Both the position numbers and the translations under genes were made by a program. A stretch of 36,980 nucleotides of DNA from Streptomycetaceae bacterium (GTDB lineage: Bacteria > Actinomycetota > Actinomycetes > Nanopelagicales > Nanopelagicaceae), in NCBI GenBank assembly GCA_007280125.1, contig QYPT01000125.1, forward strand, positions 1-36,980, in the 5' to 3' direction. The notes beneath the pieces are model-generated. The model had not been told where the DNA came from. It ran no database searches and was given only the letters and a program-made list of their open reading frames with translations. Positions 1-10,015 of the stretch are shown here, in pieces. Positions within the stretch are counted from its first letter, which is position 1. Each line of letters begins with the position of its first letter.

Positions 1-13
1 CTTCAGTACTCAT
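1..13 (-). CDS. nuoG: NADH-quinone oxidoreductase subunit G, first codons only (partial at window edge)
   Basis: Reverse complement of 1-13 reads ATG AGT ACT GAA G immediately after the nuoF stop (14-16). Assigned from position in the nuo operon. Confidence 0.5.
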
Positions 14-1321
14 TTATGCACCTGCCTTTGCTGATGCAAATAGTGTTGAAGCATGAGAATCAAAAGGGCATCCCTTGTGGGTGACGTGAGCGATGTACTC
101 ATCCCGGAAATACTTAATAGAAGATGTAATAGGACTCGTTGCTCCATCGCCTAGTGCGCAGAATGAACGTCCCATGATGTTGTCGCACAAATCAAGCAAC
201 TTATCTAGGTCGGCAGCTGTTCCTGTGCCACCTTCAAGGTCACGCAAGATTTGAACCAACCACCACGTGCCTTCACGACATGGTGTGCACTTTCCGCAGG
301 ACTCATGCTTGTAGAACTCAGTCCAACGTAGAACGGCGCGCACGACGCAGGTTGTTTCATCAAAAATCTGGAGTGCTTTTGTTCCGAGCATCGACCCTGC
401 AGCAGAAACACCTTCGTAATCCAGCGGAGTATCGAGGTGGTCTACGGTAAATAGCGGCGTAGAAGATCCACCGGGAGTCCAGAACTTGAGGCTATGTCCT
501 TCACGAACGCCACCAGCAAGTTCAAGAATCTCGCGCAAAGTAATTCCAAGAGGGGCCTCAAATTGACCAGGGTTTGTGACATGGCCCGAGAGGGAATAGA
601 GAGTCATTCCCTTGCTCTTTTCGGTACCCATTGCTGAGAACCATTCGGCACCATTAGCAATAATTGCTGGTACGGAAGCAATCGATTCAACATTATTTAC
701 AACGGTTGGTCGGGCATAAAGTCCGGCAATTGCTGGAAATGGTGGACGAAGTCTTGGCTGTCCACGGAATCCTTCGAGCGAATCTAGGAGTGCAGTTTCT
801 TCTCCGCAAATGTATGCGCCTGCCCCAACGTGTAAAACTATTTCTAGATCGTATCCACTTTTAAAAATATTCTTACCTATATGCCCAGCAGCATAAGCAT
901 CTTCAATTGCCTGTTGAAGGCGTCGAACAACGTGTGCAACTTCTCCACGAACATAAACAAATGCATACTTAGCGCGAATCGCGTATGAGGCAATGATCAT
1001 TCCTTCAATAAGTACATGTGGATTTGCCATCAACAACGGCATGTCCTTGCACGTACCTGGTTCGGATTCATCAGCGTTAACAACTAGGTAGTGGTCTTTG
1101 TTATCGCCTTGTGGAATAAAGCCCCACTTCATTCCCGTAGGAAAGCCTGCACCGCCACGACCGCGAAGACCAGAATCTTTCACTAGTTGAATAACTGCAT
1201 CGGGTTCCATTTTCAACGCTTTGGCTGCCGCTTTATATCCGCCATGGCGCTTGTATGCAGCAATAGTGAATGAATCTTTCTCATCCCAATGCGCAGATAG
1301 AACTGGAGTCAACTCTGTCAT
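14..1321 (-). CDS. nuoF: NADH-quinone oxidoreductase subunit F
   Basis: 435 aa; GRGGAGFPTGMKW, GAGAYICGEETALL and ESCGKCTPCREG (Fe-S) motifs typical of NuoF. Confidence 0.98.
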   Translation of the reverse strand: MTELTPVLSAHWDEKDSFTIAAYKRHGGYKAAAKALKMEPDAVIQLVKDSGLRGRGGAGFPTGMKWGFIPQGDNKDHYLVVNADESEPGTCKDMPLLMANPHVLIEGMIIASYAIRAKYAFVYVRGEVAHVVRRLQQAIEDAYAAGHIGKNIFKSGYDLEIVLHVGAGAYICGEETALLDSLEGFRGQPRLRPPFPAIAGLYARPTVVNNVESIASVPAIIANGAEWFSAMGTEKSKGMTLYSLSGHVTNPGQFEAPLGITLREILELAGGVREGHSLKFWTPGGSSTPLFTVDHLDTPLDYEGVSAAGSMLGTKALQIFDETTCVVRAVLRWTEFYKHESCGKCTPCREGTWWLVQILRDLEGGTGTAADLDKLLDLCDNIMGRSFCALGDGATSPITSSIKYFRDEYIAHVTHKGCPFDSHASTLFASAKAGA

Positions 1322-1950
1322 TTCTTTGACCCCTTCTTGGAAAGTTTTAAACCAAGCAGTGTTGGTTCGCCAGCTTGAACACCTTCATTTGCGTGGCCGT
1401 CATTGAGTCCAGCAAGCAAGGCAGAATTTTGTTTCCACGTTGGGAGTGCATCTGGCCCACGTGTTGGCGCAATTGGCTTTCCTTTTCGCATTGAATCCAC
1501 GAGATCTTTAGCCGACTGCACTGTCTGGTTGTCGTAGAACTCCCAGTTCGCCATCACTACAGGTGCGTAATCACAAGCTGCATTGCATTCAATATGCTCT
1601 ATTGAAATCTTCCCGTCAGCTGTGACTCCATCATTTTCAAGCCCTAGGTGATCCTTAAGCCCAGCAAGAATTTCATCTCCACCCATAACCGCACACAAGG
1701 TATTAGTACAAACACCAACGTGGTACTCGCCAGTTGGTTTGCGCTTGTATTGAGTATAGAAAGTTGCAACCGCAGAAACTTCTGCTGTTGCAATGTTTAA
1801 TTTAAGAGCAATCTCTTCAATGCCATCGTTGGTTACATAACCTGCAAGTGACTGTACATAGTGAAGCAACGGCATGATGGCTGATCGCGGGCGTGGGTAG
1901 CGCGCAATCATTGTGTCCATCACGGAGAGTTCTTGCTTGGAATATGCCAT
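1318..1950 (-). CDS. nuoE: NADH-quinone oxidoreductase subunit E
   Basis: 210 aa; thioredoxin-like 2Fe-2S pattern VCTNTLCAVMG...ECNAACDYAPVV; 4-bp overlap with nuoF. Confidence 0.97.
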   Translation of the reverse strand: MAYSKQELSVMDTMIARYPRPRSAIMPLLHYVQSLAGYVTNDGIEEIALKLNIATAEVSAVATFYTQYKRKPTGEYHVGVCTNTLCAVMGGDEILAGLKDHLGLENDGVTADGKISIEHIECNAACDYAPVVMANWEFYDNQTVQSAKDLVDSMRKGKPIAPTRGPDALPTWKQNSALLAGLNDGHANEGVQAGEPTLLGLKLSKKGSKK

Positions 1951-3290
1951 TAGCGATCAACACCACCCATCACAGGATCAATGGAAGCAACCGCTCCGAT
2001 GATGTCGGCAATTAAGCTGCCTTCACACATTGCCGCTGTTGCTTGCAGGTTGTTAAAGGATGGTTCACGAAAGTGAACGCGGTAAGGCTTTGTTCCGCCA
2101 TCAGAAACTAAGTGAACGCCCATTTCACCACGAGGAGACTCAACGGCGGAGTAAACCTGACCCGCAGGAACTCGGAAACCTTCAGTAACAAGTTTGAAGT
2201 GATGGATCAAGGATTCCATCGACGTTCCCATAATTTCGCGAATATGGTCGAGCGAATTTCCCAGACCATCTCCACCAAGTGCCAATTGAGCTGGCCATGC
2301 AATCTTCTTATCAGCAACCATTACTGGCGCGCCTTCAAGTTTTTCCAACTTGTCGATGCACTGTTCAATGATCCGAAGTGACTGCTCGAGTTCGTTCATG
2401 CGGATTAAGAAACGGCCATATACATCGCACGTGTCAGCCGTAACAACATCAAAGTTGTAATTCTCATAGCCACTGTATGGTTGAAGTTTGCGCAAATCCC
2501 ACGGCATGCCGGTGGAACGCAAAACTGGGCCTGTGATTCCTAGCGTTGTGCAACCAGCGAGATCTAAGTATCCGATGCCTTCGGTGCGCTTCATCCAGAT
2601 TGTGTTACCAATGAGCAATTTGTCATTGTCTTTGAAATCGCGGCGTAACTCCTTAACGGTTTCACGAAGCTTAGGAAGTGCTCCAGCAGGAAGGTCTTGA
2701 GCGACTCCACCTGGGCGCACATAAGCCAAATTCATACGTAATCCAGCGATAAGTTCGAAAACATCCAAAACTTTTTCGCGTTCGCGGAAGCAGAAGATCA
2801 TTGGCGAAAGAGCGCCGAGTTCGAGCGCTCCGGTACCTAGCGCAACCATGTGAGAGGAAATTCGATTGAACTCCATCATCATGACTCGAATAACGCTTGC
2901 GCGCTCTGGTACATCGTTAGTAATGCCAAGAAGTTTCTCTACACCTAAGCAATAAGCAGTTTCATTAAAGAGTGGGGCGAGGTAATCCATGCGAGTTACA
3001 AAAGTTACGCCTTGTGTCCAACTGCGGTACTCAGCATTCTTTTCAATACCCGTGTGGAGATAACCAACACCGCAACGCAATTCGGTAACTGTTTCGCCTT
3101 CAAGTTCAAGAACTAGACGAAGCACACCGTGAGTCGATGGATGCTGAGGTCCCATATTGACCACGACGCGTTCTTCTTTAGTTGCGCCGATTTCAGTAAC
3201 AAGTGAATCCCAATCGCCTCCTGTAACAGAGAAGACGGTGCCTTCCGTTGTTTCACGTGAAGATGCGTATGGATCGCTAAATGTAGTCAT
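1950..3290 (-). CDS. nuoD: NADH-quinone oxidoreductase subunit D
   Basis: 446 aa; [14 protein letters not shown] motif and 49-kDa subunit C-terminus ([10 protein letters not shown]). Confidence 0.98.
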   Translation of the reverse strand: MTTFSDPYASSRETTEGTVFSVTGGDWDSLVTEIGATKEERVVVNMGPQHPSTHGVLRLVLELEGETVTELRCGVGYLHTGIEKNAEYRSWTQGVTFVTRMDYLAPLFNETAYCLGVEKLLGITNDVPERASVIRVMMMEFNRISSHMVALGTGALELGALSPMIFCFREREKVLDVFELIAGLRMNLAYVRPGGVAQDLPAGALPKLRETVKELRRDFKDNDKLLIGNTIWMKRTEGIGYLDLAGCTTLGITGPVLRSTGMPWDLRKLQPYSGYENYNFDVVTADTCDVYGRFLIRMNELEQSLRIIEQCIDKLEKLEGAPVMVADKKIAWPAQLALGGDGLGNSLDHIREIMGTSMESLIHHFKLVTEGFRVPAGQVYSAVESPRGEMGVHLVSDGGTKPYRVHFREPSFNNLQATAAMCEGSLIADIIGAVASIDPVMGGVDR

Positions 3291-3916
3291 CGGTAAGACC
3301 TGCGCTCGTTTGGTGGTGGCACAGTCGCGCCCTTGTATTCAACAGGGATTCCACCAAGTGGGTAATCCTTGCGTTGTGGATGTCCTCGCCAATCATCAGG
3401 CATCAAGATGCGAGTGAGGCCTGGATGTCCATCAAAAATAATTCCGAACATGTCGAAAGTTTCGCGTTCGTTCCAGTTGTTACCTGCCCATACTTCAACA
3501 AGTGAAGGCAGGTGCGGATCTGAATCCGGGATTGAAACTTCAATACGAATTCGACGGTTATGTGTCATTGAAAGCAATGGATAGACCGCATGAAGTTCGC
3601 GATTTACATCTGCCGGGTAATGAACTCCACTTACTCCGAGGCACATTTCAAATAGAAGTTTGTCGCGCAAAATCTTCGCCACTTCAACTAACTTTTCGCG
3701 TTTGACGTGAAGAGTTAACTCGCCGCGATCTACAACTACGCGTTCGATAGCGTCAGCGAAATCTGGATACGCACGCTCTAAATCATCAGCTACATCATCA
3801 AAATAGCCACCATACGGACGCTCGCTAGATCCAGTTGAGGCGGCAGAGCGGACAAGTCCACCGTAACCGGAAGTATCTCCGGAACCCTCGGCTCCGAACA
3901 TTCCGTGATCGCTCAT
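3287..3916 (-). CDS. nuoC: NADH-quinone oxidoreductase subunit C
   Basis: 209 aa; [42 protein letters not shown] 30-kDa subunit signature. Confidence 0.97.
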   Translation of the reverse strand: MSDHGMFGAEGSGDTSGYGGLVRSAASTGSSERPYGGYFDDVADDLERAYPDFADAIERVVVDRGELTLHVKREKLVEVAKILRDKLLFEMCLGVSGVHYPADVNRELHAVYPLLSMTHNRRIRIEVSIPDSDPHLPSLVEVWAGNNWNERETFDMFGIIFDGHPGLTRILMPDDWRGHPQRKDYPLGGIPVEYKGATVPPPNERRSYR

Positions 3917-4482
3917 GCGAGCAATCCCTTGAGTTGATGGGTTGGCTTTGCGGCCATTGCTGCTGCTTCAACTTCACGAATGATTCGTTCGCGGTTAGGG
4001 CCGAGCTTCTCGTTATTAATGTTTTCGTGAAGTTTCAAAATTGCATCCATCAACATTTCAGGACGCGGAGGGCATCCAGGCAAGTAAATATCAACGGGAA
4101 CTACGTGATCAACACCCTGCACGATTGCATAATTATTAAACATTCCACCAGATGATGCACAAGCACCCATTGCGATGACCCACTTTGGTGCTGCCATTTG
4201 ATCATAAATTTGACGAAGCACTGGTGCCATTTTGTTTGACACACGTCCGGCAACAATCATGAGATCTGCCTGACGTGGGGATGCGCGGAAAACTTCCATT
4301 CCAAATCGGGCTAAGTCATAACGACCTGCGCCTGCGGCCATCATCTCAATCGCGCAACATGCAAGGCCAAATGTTGCTGGCCACAAAGAATTCTTGCGCA
4401 TATAGCCAGCAAGTTTCTCAACACTTGTTAAAACTAATCCGCTAGGTAATTTTTCTTCTAGACCCACAATTAATCCCATTCC
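3913..4482 (-). CDS. nuoB: NADH-quinone oxidoreductase subunit B
   Basis: [17 protein letters not shown] and [12 protein letters not shown] motifs. The track start at 4500 is probably too long; [14 protein letters not shown] at 4482 is the likely start. Confidence 0.95.
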   Translation of the reverse strand, partial: GMGLIVGLEEKLPSGLVLTSVEKLAGYMRKNSLWPATFGLACCAIEMMAAGAGRYDLARFGMEVFRASPRQADLMIVAGRVSNKMAPVLRQIYDQMAAPKWVIAMGACASSGGMFNNYAIVQGVDHVVPVDIYLPGCPPRPEMLMDAILKLHENINNEKLGPNRERIIREVEAAAMAAKPTHQLKGLLA

Positions 4483-4841
4483 AATCCGCCGCGGCGCCAT
4501 ACATATGCATAAGCAACAAACACTGTGGAAATGAAAATCCCCATCTCGACAAGTCCAAAAACGCCTAACTTGTCAAAAGTAACTGCCCATGGATAAAGAA
4601 AAACAATTTCGATATCAAAAATGATAAAGAGCATTGCAGTTAAGAAGTATTTAATTGGGAAACGTCCACCCTCTAATGCTTGTGGGCTCGGTTCAATTCC
4701 ACATTCGTATGCTTGCGCCTTCGCGCGGTTGTAACGCTTGGGTCCAGTGATGGCCGCGATGACAAGTGAGATAGCAGCAAACCCGAAACCAATGGCTCCA
4801 ATGACGAGAATCGGTACATAAGGATTAGGTGTGGAAGTCAT
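4470..4841 (-). CDS. nuoA: NADH-quinone oxidoreductase subunit A
   Basis: 123 aa, three TM segments, [11 protein letters not shown] and [16 protein letters not shown] motifs. Confidence 0.96.
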   Translation of the reverse strand: MTSTPNPYVPILVIGAIGFGFAAISLVIAAITGPKRYNRAKAQAYECGIEPSPQALEGGRFPIKYFLTAMLFIIFDIEIVFLYPWAVTFDKLGVFGLVEMGIFISTVFVAYAYVWRRGGLEWD

Positions 4842-4884
4842 GGTGAGCCAAATCCTAGGGTTTCCAGCATCACATCAAATACCG

Positions 4885-5577
4885 CTAGGCCTTAATAGCC
4901 CTGTGAACTGCGACAACTCCGCCAGTGAGGTTCTTCCAACTGACCTGGGTCCATCCTGCATCGGTAATTCGCTTGGCGAGCGCGCCTTGATCTGGCCATG
5001 CTCTGATTGATTCGGCTAAATACACGTAGGCATCCGGGTTGCTAGAGGTCCGGCGGGCAATTACTGGCAGTAACCGCATGAGGTAATTGGTATAAATGGT
5101 ACGAAAGGGACGAAAGGTCGGAGATGAGAACTCAGCAACCACAAGAGCCCCGCCTGATTTGGTCACTCTGAGCGCCTCTCGCAGCGCCTTATCTATATCT
5201 GTGGTGTTACGAAGCCCGAATGAGATGGTGACAACGTCAAAGGTCGCCGATTCAAAGGGCAAATTGAGCGCATCGGCCTTAGTAAAGGGCAGATTCGGGT
5301 GTCGGAGGCGACCCGCTGCCAACATCCCTTCCGAGAAATCGGCGGGAATGACATCGGCTCCAGCTGCAGCTAGAGGTGCGCTGGAGGAGCCCGTTCCCGC
5401 GGCCAAATCAAGAATCTTCATTCCAGGGGCAGGGGCGATGATCGAGGTGGTGACTTTTCGCCACGCCTTCGTGCGACCTAGGCTCAAAAGGTCATTGAGT
5501 AGGTCATACCTCTTGGCCACGCCATCAAACATCGCGGCGACTTCATCTGGATCCTTATTGAGGTTGGCTCTGGACAT
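4885..5577 (-). CDS. menG: Demethylmenaquinone methyltransferase (UbiE/MenG family)
   Basis: 230 aa; [24 protein letters not shown] and [14 protein letters not shown]-binding motif; located beside men genes. Confidence 0.93.
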   Translation of the reverse strand: MSRANLNKDPDEVAAMFDGVAKRYDLLNDLLSLGRTKAWRKVTTSIIAPAPGMKILDLAAGTGSSSAPLAAAGADVIPADFSEGMLAAGRLRHPNLPFTKADALNLPFESATFDVVTISFGLRNTTDIDKALREALRVTKSGGALVVAEFSSPTFRPFRTIYTNYLMRLLPVIARRTSSNPDAYVYLAESIRAWPDQGALAKRITDAGWTQVSWKNLTGGVVAVHRAIKA

Positions 5578-5593
5578 GCCGTTATTCTCGCGC

Positions 5594-5603
5594 AGAGTAG
5601 GCT
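5594..5603. promoter_or_regulatory. Putative shared bidirectional -10 element between menG/ubiE and bioY (AGAGTAGGCT)
   Basis: Minus strand TACTCT (5594-5599) and plus strand TAGGCT (5598-5603) share the central TA. bioY has an SD-like GGGAG before its ATG. Confidence 0.5.
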
Positions 5604-5628
5604 CACCTACAACTTAAAGGGAGAGTCC

Positions 5629-6222
5629 ATGGCAACCGTGTCACCGATGTCTATCTCGGCAATTTCGCTTCGTAGCGCTGTTCTTGGCCGCACTAGCGTC
5701 GCCACAAATGCACTTTTGGTCGCTGGCGGAGTTGTTGTGCTGGCGTTACTGGCCCAGGTTGCTCTTCCAATTCCAGGTTCTCCCGTTCCTGTTACAGGAC
5801 AAACACTTGGTGTCTTGCTTATCGGCACCAGCTATGGCGCCACTTTGGGCTTAACAACTTTTATTACCTACCTACTCGTTGGCTTGGCTGGAGTACCGGT
5901 TTTCGCAGGTGCGACCTTTGGTTTGGCTCGGCTCACTGGCGCCACGGGCGGATATCTCGTTGGAATGTTGATCGCATCATTCATTGTCGGTGCACTTGCA
6001 GGTCGCAAATGGGATCAACGTATAAGCAAAGCGCTCGCAACGATGTTGCTTGGCGATGTAATAATTTTCTCACTTGGTCTTTTTTGGTTACACGCATCAT
6101 TAGGTAAAAGTTGGACCTGGACGATTGCCGCAGGATTCACACCATTCATTATTGGTGAAGTTTTGAAGATCGCAATCGCCGGCACCTCGTTGCCCCTGGT
6201 CTGGCGATTTGTTCAAAAATAA
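5629..6222 (+). CDS. bioY: Biotin transporter BioY (ECF S-component)
   Basis: 197 aa hydrophobic protein; VALPIPGSPVPVTGQTLGVLL and LAGVPVFAG motifs. Confidence 0.93.
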   Translation: MATVSPMSISAISLRSAVLGRTSVATNALLVAGGVVVLALLAQVALPIPGSPVPVTGQTLGVLLIGTSYGATLGLTTFITYLLVGLAGVPVFAGATFGLARLTGATGGYLVGMLIASFIVGALAGRKWDQRISKALATMLLGDVIIFSLGLFWLHASLGKSWTWTIAAGFTPFIIGEVLKIAIAGTSLPLVWRFVQK

Positions 6223-6228
6223 AACATC

Positions 6229-7458
6229 ATGATGGCGCAATTAACACCTGTTACTACTACACGCCTTGGCGAGCATCTACCTTTACTTGATCTCTTACCT
6301 GATGCCAACCCGTTGTCATGGGTACGTCGCGGTGAAGGTTTAGTTGGCTGGGGTATTCATGCCACAACAACAGTTCGCGGTAAAAATCGTTTCCGCGATG
6401 CCAGAGACTGGTGGCACCAAGAGCTAGAAAAATTATCAATAACTGATTCGGTACACGGAACAAGCACTGGGCCAATTCTTTTTACTTCATTTTCATTTTC
6501 GGAGAATGAAGATTCCGTTCTCGTAATTCCCGAAGTAATTGTCGGCATGCAGGGTGGAAAATCTTGGATAACGTGGATCGGCGAAAACGCACCTCCTTTG
6601 CTTCTTGAAGAAGCGCCCGTGCTTGAAGATTTAAGTTACACATGGGGAGATGGAAGTTTGCCCCCGTATAAATGGCAAGAACAAGTAGAAAGAGCCATCG
6701 GATTAATTCATAGTGAGAAAGTCGAAAAAATCGTCTTGGCTAGAGATATCAATGCAATAACTAATAGAACTATTGATGTCCGCCCAATTCTGCGCAACCT
6801 GGCAAGGGAATATCCCTCCACTTGGAGCTTTGCAATAGCTGGCCTCGTTGGAGCAACACCAGAATTGTTGCTTCGTCTCAATCACGGAATGGTTACATCT
6901 CGAGTCCTGGCCGGAACAATCAGCAGGACGGGAGATGACGAGAAAGACTTGGCGTTATCGGCATCTTTGGCTCGCTCATCTAAAGATCTTGAAGAACATC
7001 ACTTTGCCGTTAAGTCTGTTGCAGATTCTCTGGCGCATTTTTGTTCATCAACAAATGTTCCCGATGCTCCATATGTCTTGCACTTAGCTAACCTCATGCA
7101 CCTAGCAACCGACGTGACAGGTGCAATTTCAGAATCGCGTGCTCACGTTGACACCTTTGCTATCTTAGAAAAATTACATCCCTCGGCAGCTGTTTGTGGA
7201 ACTCCAACTGATGTTGCAGCCGGCATCATTGCTGACCTTGAAGGAATGTCACGAGGCAGATATGCAGGGCCTGTTGGTTGGATTGATGCACGTGGTGACG
7301 GAGAACTCGGAATCGCTCTCAGGTGTGGCCAGATTTCGGGAGAAACAATAAGACTCTTTGCCGGATGCGGAATCGTTGCTGGTTCAATTCCAGAACGCGA
7401 ACTTCATGAGAGTCAAGTTAAATTTTCTGCAATGAAGAGCGCGTTACAAAACGGTTAG
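6229..7458 (+). CDS. menF: Isochorismate synthase (menaquinone-type)
   Basis: 409 aa; chorismate-binding domain motifs KIVLARD, SRVLAGTISR, LHPSAAVCGTP, GRYAGPVGW; adjacent to menD. Confidence 0.92.
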   Translation: MMAQLTPVTTTRLGEHLPLLDLLPDANPLSWVRRGEGLVGWGIHATTTVRGKNRFRDARDWWHQELEKLSITDSVHGTSTGPILFTSFSFSENEDSVLVIPEVIVGMQGGKSWITWIGENAPPLLLEEAPVLEDLSYTWGDGSLPPYKWQEQVERAIGLIHSEKVEKIVLARDINAITNRTIDVRPILRNLAREYPSTWSFAIAGLVGATPELLLRLNHGMVTSRVLAGTISRTGDDEKDLALSASLARSSKDLEEHHFAVKSVADSLAHFCSSTNVPDAPYVLHLANLMHLATDVTGAISESRAHVDTFAILEKLHPSAAVCGTPTDVAAGIIADLEGMSRGRYAGPVGWIDARGDGELGIALRCGQISGETIRLFAGCGIVAGSIPERELHESQVKFSAMKSALQNG

Positions 7459-9032
7459 AGCTTTTCAACTGCCTGATAGAAATCTCTAAGAATCTGCGCA
7501 TTGATCTCACGCGATGGGACATTTGCCACCACGACTGATACGCCCTTAACTGGCGCAGATATCTTTTCACGCAACTCATCGATGCTTTCAACTGTAAATG
7601 AGGCAACACCCATTGCCTGAGCAATCTTCGCTGGATCTTTGCTATGAGGAGTACCAAAAATAGTTTCGAACCCTTCAACTGAATTCTGTGGAAGCGTCGA
7701 AAATATTCCACCGCCATCATTGTTAATCACGAGCAAACGCAAATTAATCTTCTCGGTACTAACGAGGGCGCCCATGTCGTGGAGGAACGAGAGGTCTCCA
7801 ACTATTGCAAATGATGTCTCGTACTGAGAGGCAATTCCCAATGCCGTGGAAATATTCCCATCTATCCCCGCCAATCCCCGGTTTGCGAATGTATTTAACC
7901 CCCTGCGGGCAGAGGCAAAGCCCTCAATGTCTCGGATGGGCCGAGACGAGGAAATGAATAGAGCCGCCGAATCAGGTATCAGTGCCGAAACTTCCCTCGC
8001 AATATTCTCCTCGCACCATTGCGGAAGTGTTGAGAATAATTTATTGGTAGCGACCGAATACGTTGTCCAATGCTTTGCCCATTCACTGTCTACTGCCGCA
8101 CTCTTAATTAAATGTGGAATAGCAGCGAATAACTGATCGGCCGAACGTTTCACATCAACTGAAGAAATTCGAGAGTCGATAACTATTTCTCGACCAGAGG
8201 ATTTAATAAGTGCATTGACCGATCGAGATAATGTCGTTCGTCCAATGACAATTACTGTTTCTGGCTTGAGTTGAGTCCGAATAACTTGAGAGGTTAAGAA
8301 AAGACTGGCATGAGCAATTGATTCAGGAAATGAAAGTGGATCTTCTGCAATTACCGGCCAACCAATTTCCCGAGCAAACGCTGAAATATCTGCGCAATCA
8401 AAAGTGCCCCGATCATGACCTACGACTATCAATCCGCGAGATTCTGTAATCTCTAGTTCTTCATGCCCGCGCGGTTTGCCTGCTTTATATGACCCCGAAG
8501 TTACACCTTTTAGCCAATCACTCTCATCATCAGGAAGTAGAGGCTCATCAAACTGCACATTGAGGTGTACTGGCCCATAGGTCAATGTGGAGAAAACATC
8601 CGTGAAATCGAAATCAATCTCGGAAACATCACACGCTAAAGAAACTGCTTGACCGAATATTCCTGCTTGCATCGTCGTCTGATTAGCACCAGTTTGTCGC
8701 AAGCGAGCGGGGCGATCAGCGGTCATAACCAATAAAGGCACCTGCGAATGGTGGGCCTCCAGGACTGCAGGCAAATAATTGGCGACAGCGGTGCCACTTG
8801 TACATAGGAGGGCTACCGGTTTGCCTGATGCCTTCGCGATTCCGAGCGCAAAAAAACCGGCGCTTCTTTCATCAATCCGTACATGTAAATTAATTAATCC
8901 CTGAGTTTGAGCAACATATAACGATATAGATAGGGGTGCATTTCGCGATCCTGGTGAAATGACAACATCAGCAATACCGCTAGTGATTATTTGCTTAGTA
9001 ATGTTGCGAGCAAGCGCTGTTGATGTATTCAC
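7455..9032 (-). CDS. menD: 2-succinyl-5-enolpyruvyl-6-hydroxy-3-cyclohexene-1-carboxylate synthase
   Basis: ThDP enzyme motifs (VVISPGSRNAPLSISLY, RIDERSAGFFALGIAKASGKPVALLCTSGTA, GNISTALGIA). Track start 9080 is too long; GTG at 9032 overlaps the menC TGA by 4 bp (GTGA). Confidence 0.95.
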   Translation of the reverse strand: MNTSTALARNITKQIITSGIADVVISPGSRNAPLSISLYVAQTQGLINLHVRIDERSAGFFALGIAKASGKPVALLCTSGTAVANYLPAVLEAHHSQVPLLVMTADRPARLRQTGANQTTMQAGIFGQAVSLACDVSEIDFDFTDVFSTLTYGPVHLNVQFDEPLLPDDESDWLKGVTSGSYKAGKPRGHEELEITESRGLIVVGHDRGTFDCADISAFAREIGWPVIAEDPLSFPESIAHASLFLTSQVIRTQLKPETVIVIGRTTLSRSVNALIKSSGREIVIDSRISSVDVKRSADQLFAAIPHLIKSAAVDSEWAKHWTTYSVATNKLFSTLPQWCEENIAREVSALIPDSAALFISSSRPIRDIEGFASARRGLNTFANRGLAGIDGNISTALGIASQYETSFAIVGDLSFLHDMGALVSTEKINLRLLVINNDGGGIFSTLPQNSVEGFETIFGTPHSKDPAKIAQAMGVASFTVESIDELREKISAPVKGVSVVVANVPSREINAQILRDFYQAVEKL

Positions 9033-10015
9033 CAGACCCACCCTTCTTCGGCAATCCATTCTTGGGCGCCAGCTACCCAAGTCTTTCGAATTCTTTCTTT
9101 CCAGTAATCTAACCGTTCTAACGATGTTGCGTACTCATCTAAGGCCTTTGCCTCCGGTGACGGACTGTCTACAGCAATAGCGCCAGCAATAATCCCCAAA
9201 GATGCAACATCAGCGCCGAGCAATTGACCCGTGCCTAGACCGCAAGCAAAAGGTAGTTCAGGAAGAACTGCAGCAAGTTTTAATCCGTAGGAAATTCCGA
9301 TTGCGGATTCAAGGGCGCTGGAGACAACTACGGGGAGTCCATGTTTCTTAGCAATGCGCAGCGATTGCGATATCCCACCGAGTGGCGCAACTTTGAGCAT
9401 GAGAATATCTATGACTTCGTTTAAATCTATATCTAAAGGCTTTGGAGATTTTCGTAAGACTTCATCTCCTGCGATAAGCACATCTGCCTTGAGAAGTTTC
9501 TTAAGTTTTCGTAAATCTTCAATTGTCGAACATGGCTGCTCGACATATTCAATGGTGCCCCCTTGGTGTATTTCAGAAATGGCCCGAATGGCTTCCTCAA
9601 CAGACCATGCACCATTGACATCAATGCGTATTTTCGCATTTGGCACGACCATCCGAACGTGCGCAATTCTTTGCAGATCCTCATGTAAATTCTTTCCAGC
9701 CTTGATCTTCACCGTGGAACATCCTGGATACCACGAAAGAATTTCGCTGATTCTTTCGAACCCATTCACTGCTGGCAACGTTGCATTCACTGGAATGGAA
9801 TCCCGAATGGGCGCTGGCGCAGATTGTGTAGCGGATTCAACTGCACTTACCAGCCAAGGAATACATTCATTCTCATCGTATTCAAGAAACGGAGAAAATT
9901 CGGCCCAGCCAGCTGGTCCTTCAAAGAGTGCAACTTCGCGAAAAGTTACCCCTCGAAAATCAGTCTTGGTAGGAAGTGAAAGTAGGTGAAGAGATTCAAG
10001 AATTGAATCCAGCAT
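9029..10015 (-). CDS. menC: o-succinylbenzoate synthase
   Basis: 328 aa enolase-superfamily protein; VKIKAG, RIDVNGAW, EQPC, AGDE, LKVAPLGG motifs. Confidence 0.93.
   Translation of the reverse strand: MLDSILESLHLLSLPTKTDFRGVTFREVALFEGPAGWAEFSPFLEYDENECIPWLVSAVESATQSAPAPIRDSIPVNATLPAVNGFERISEILSWYPGCSTVKIKAGKNLHEDLQRIAHVRMVVPNAKIRIDVNGAWSVEEAIRAISEIHQGGTIEYVEQPCSTIEDLRKLKKLLKADVLIAGDEVLRKSPKPLDIDLNEVIDILMLKVAPLGGISQSLRIAKKHGLPVVVSSALESAIGISYGLKLAAVLPELPFACGLGTGQLLGADVASLGIIAGAIAVDSPSPEAKALDEYATSLERLDYWKERIRKTWVAGAQEWIAEEGWVW

Noticed and set aside
5096-5617. 173-aa plus-strand ORF antisense to menG
   Set aside because: Shadow of a well-supported methyltransferase gene; no promoter or RBS support.
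9033-9080. Upstream start of menD in the ORF track
   Set aside because: The extension overlaps menC; GTG at 9032 overlapping the menC TGA gives the canonical MenD N-terminus.
9354-9989. 211-aa plus-strand ORF
   Set aside because: Lies wholly antisense to menC, has no recognisable domain and low-complexity Ser/Arg-rich composition; a shadow ORF.
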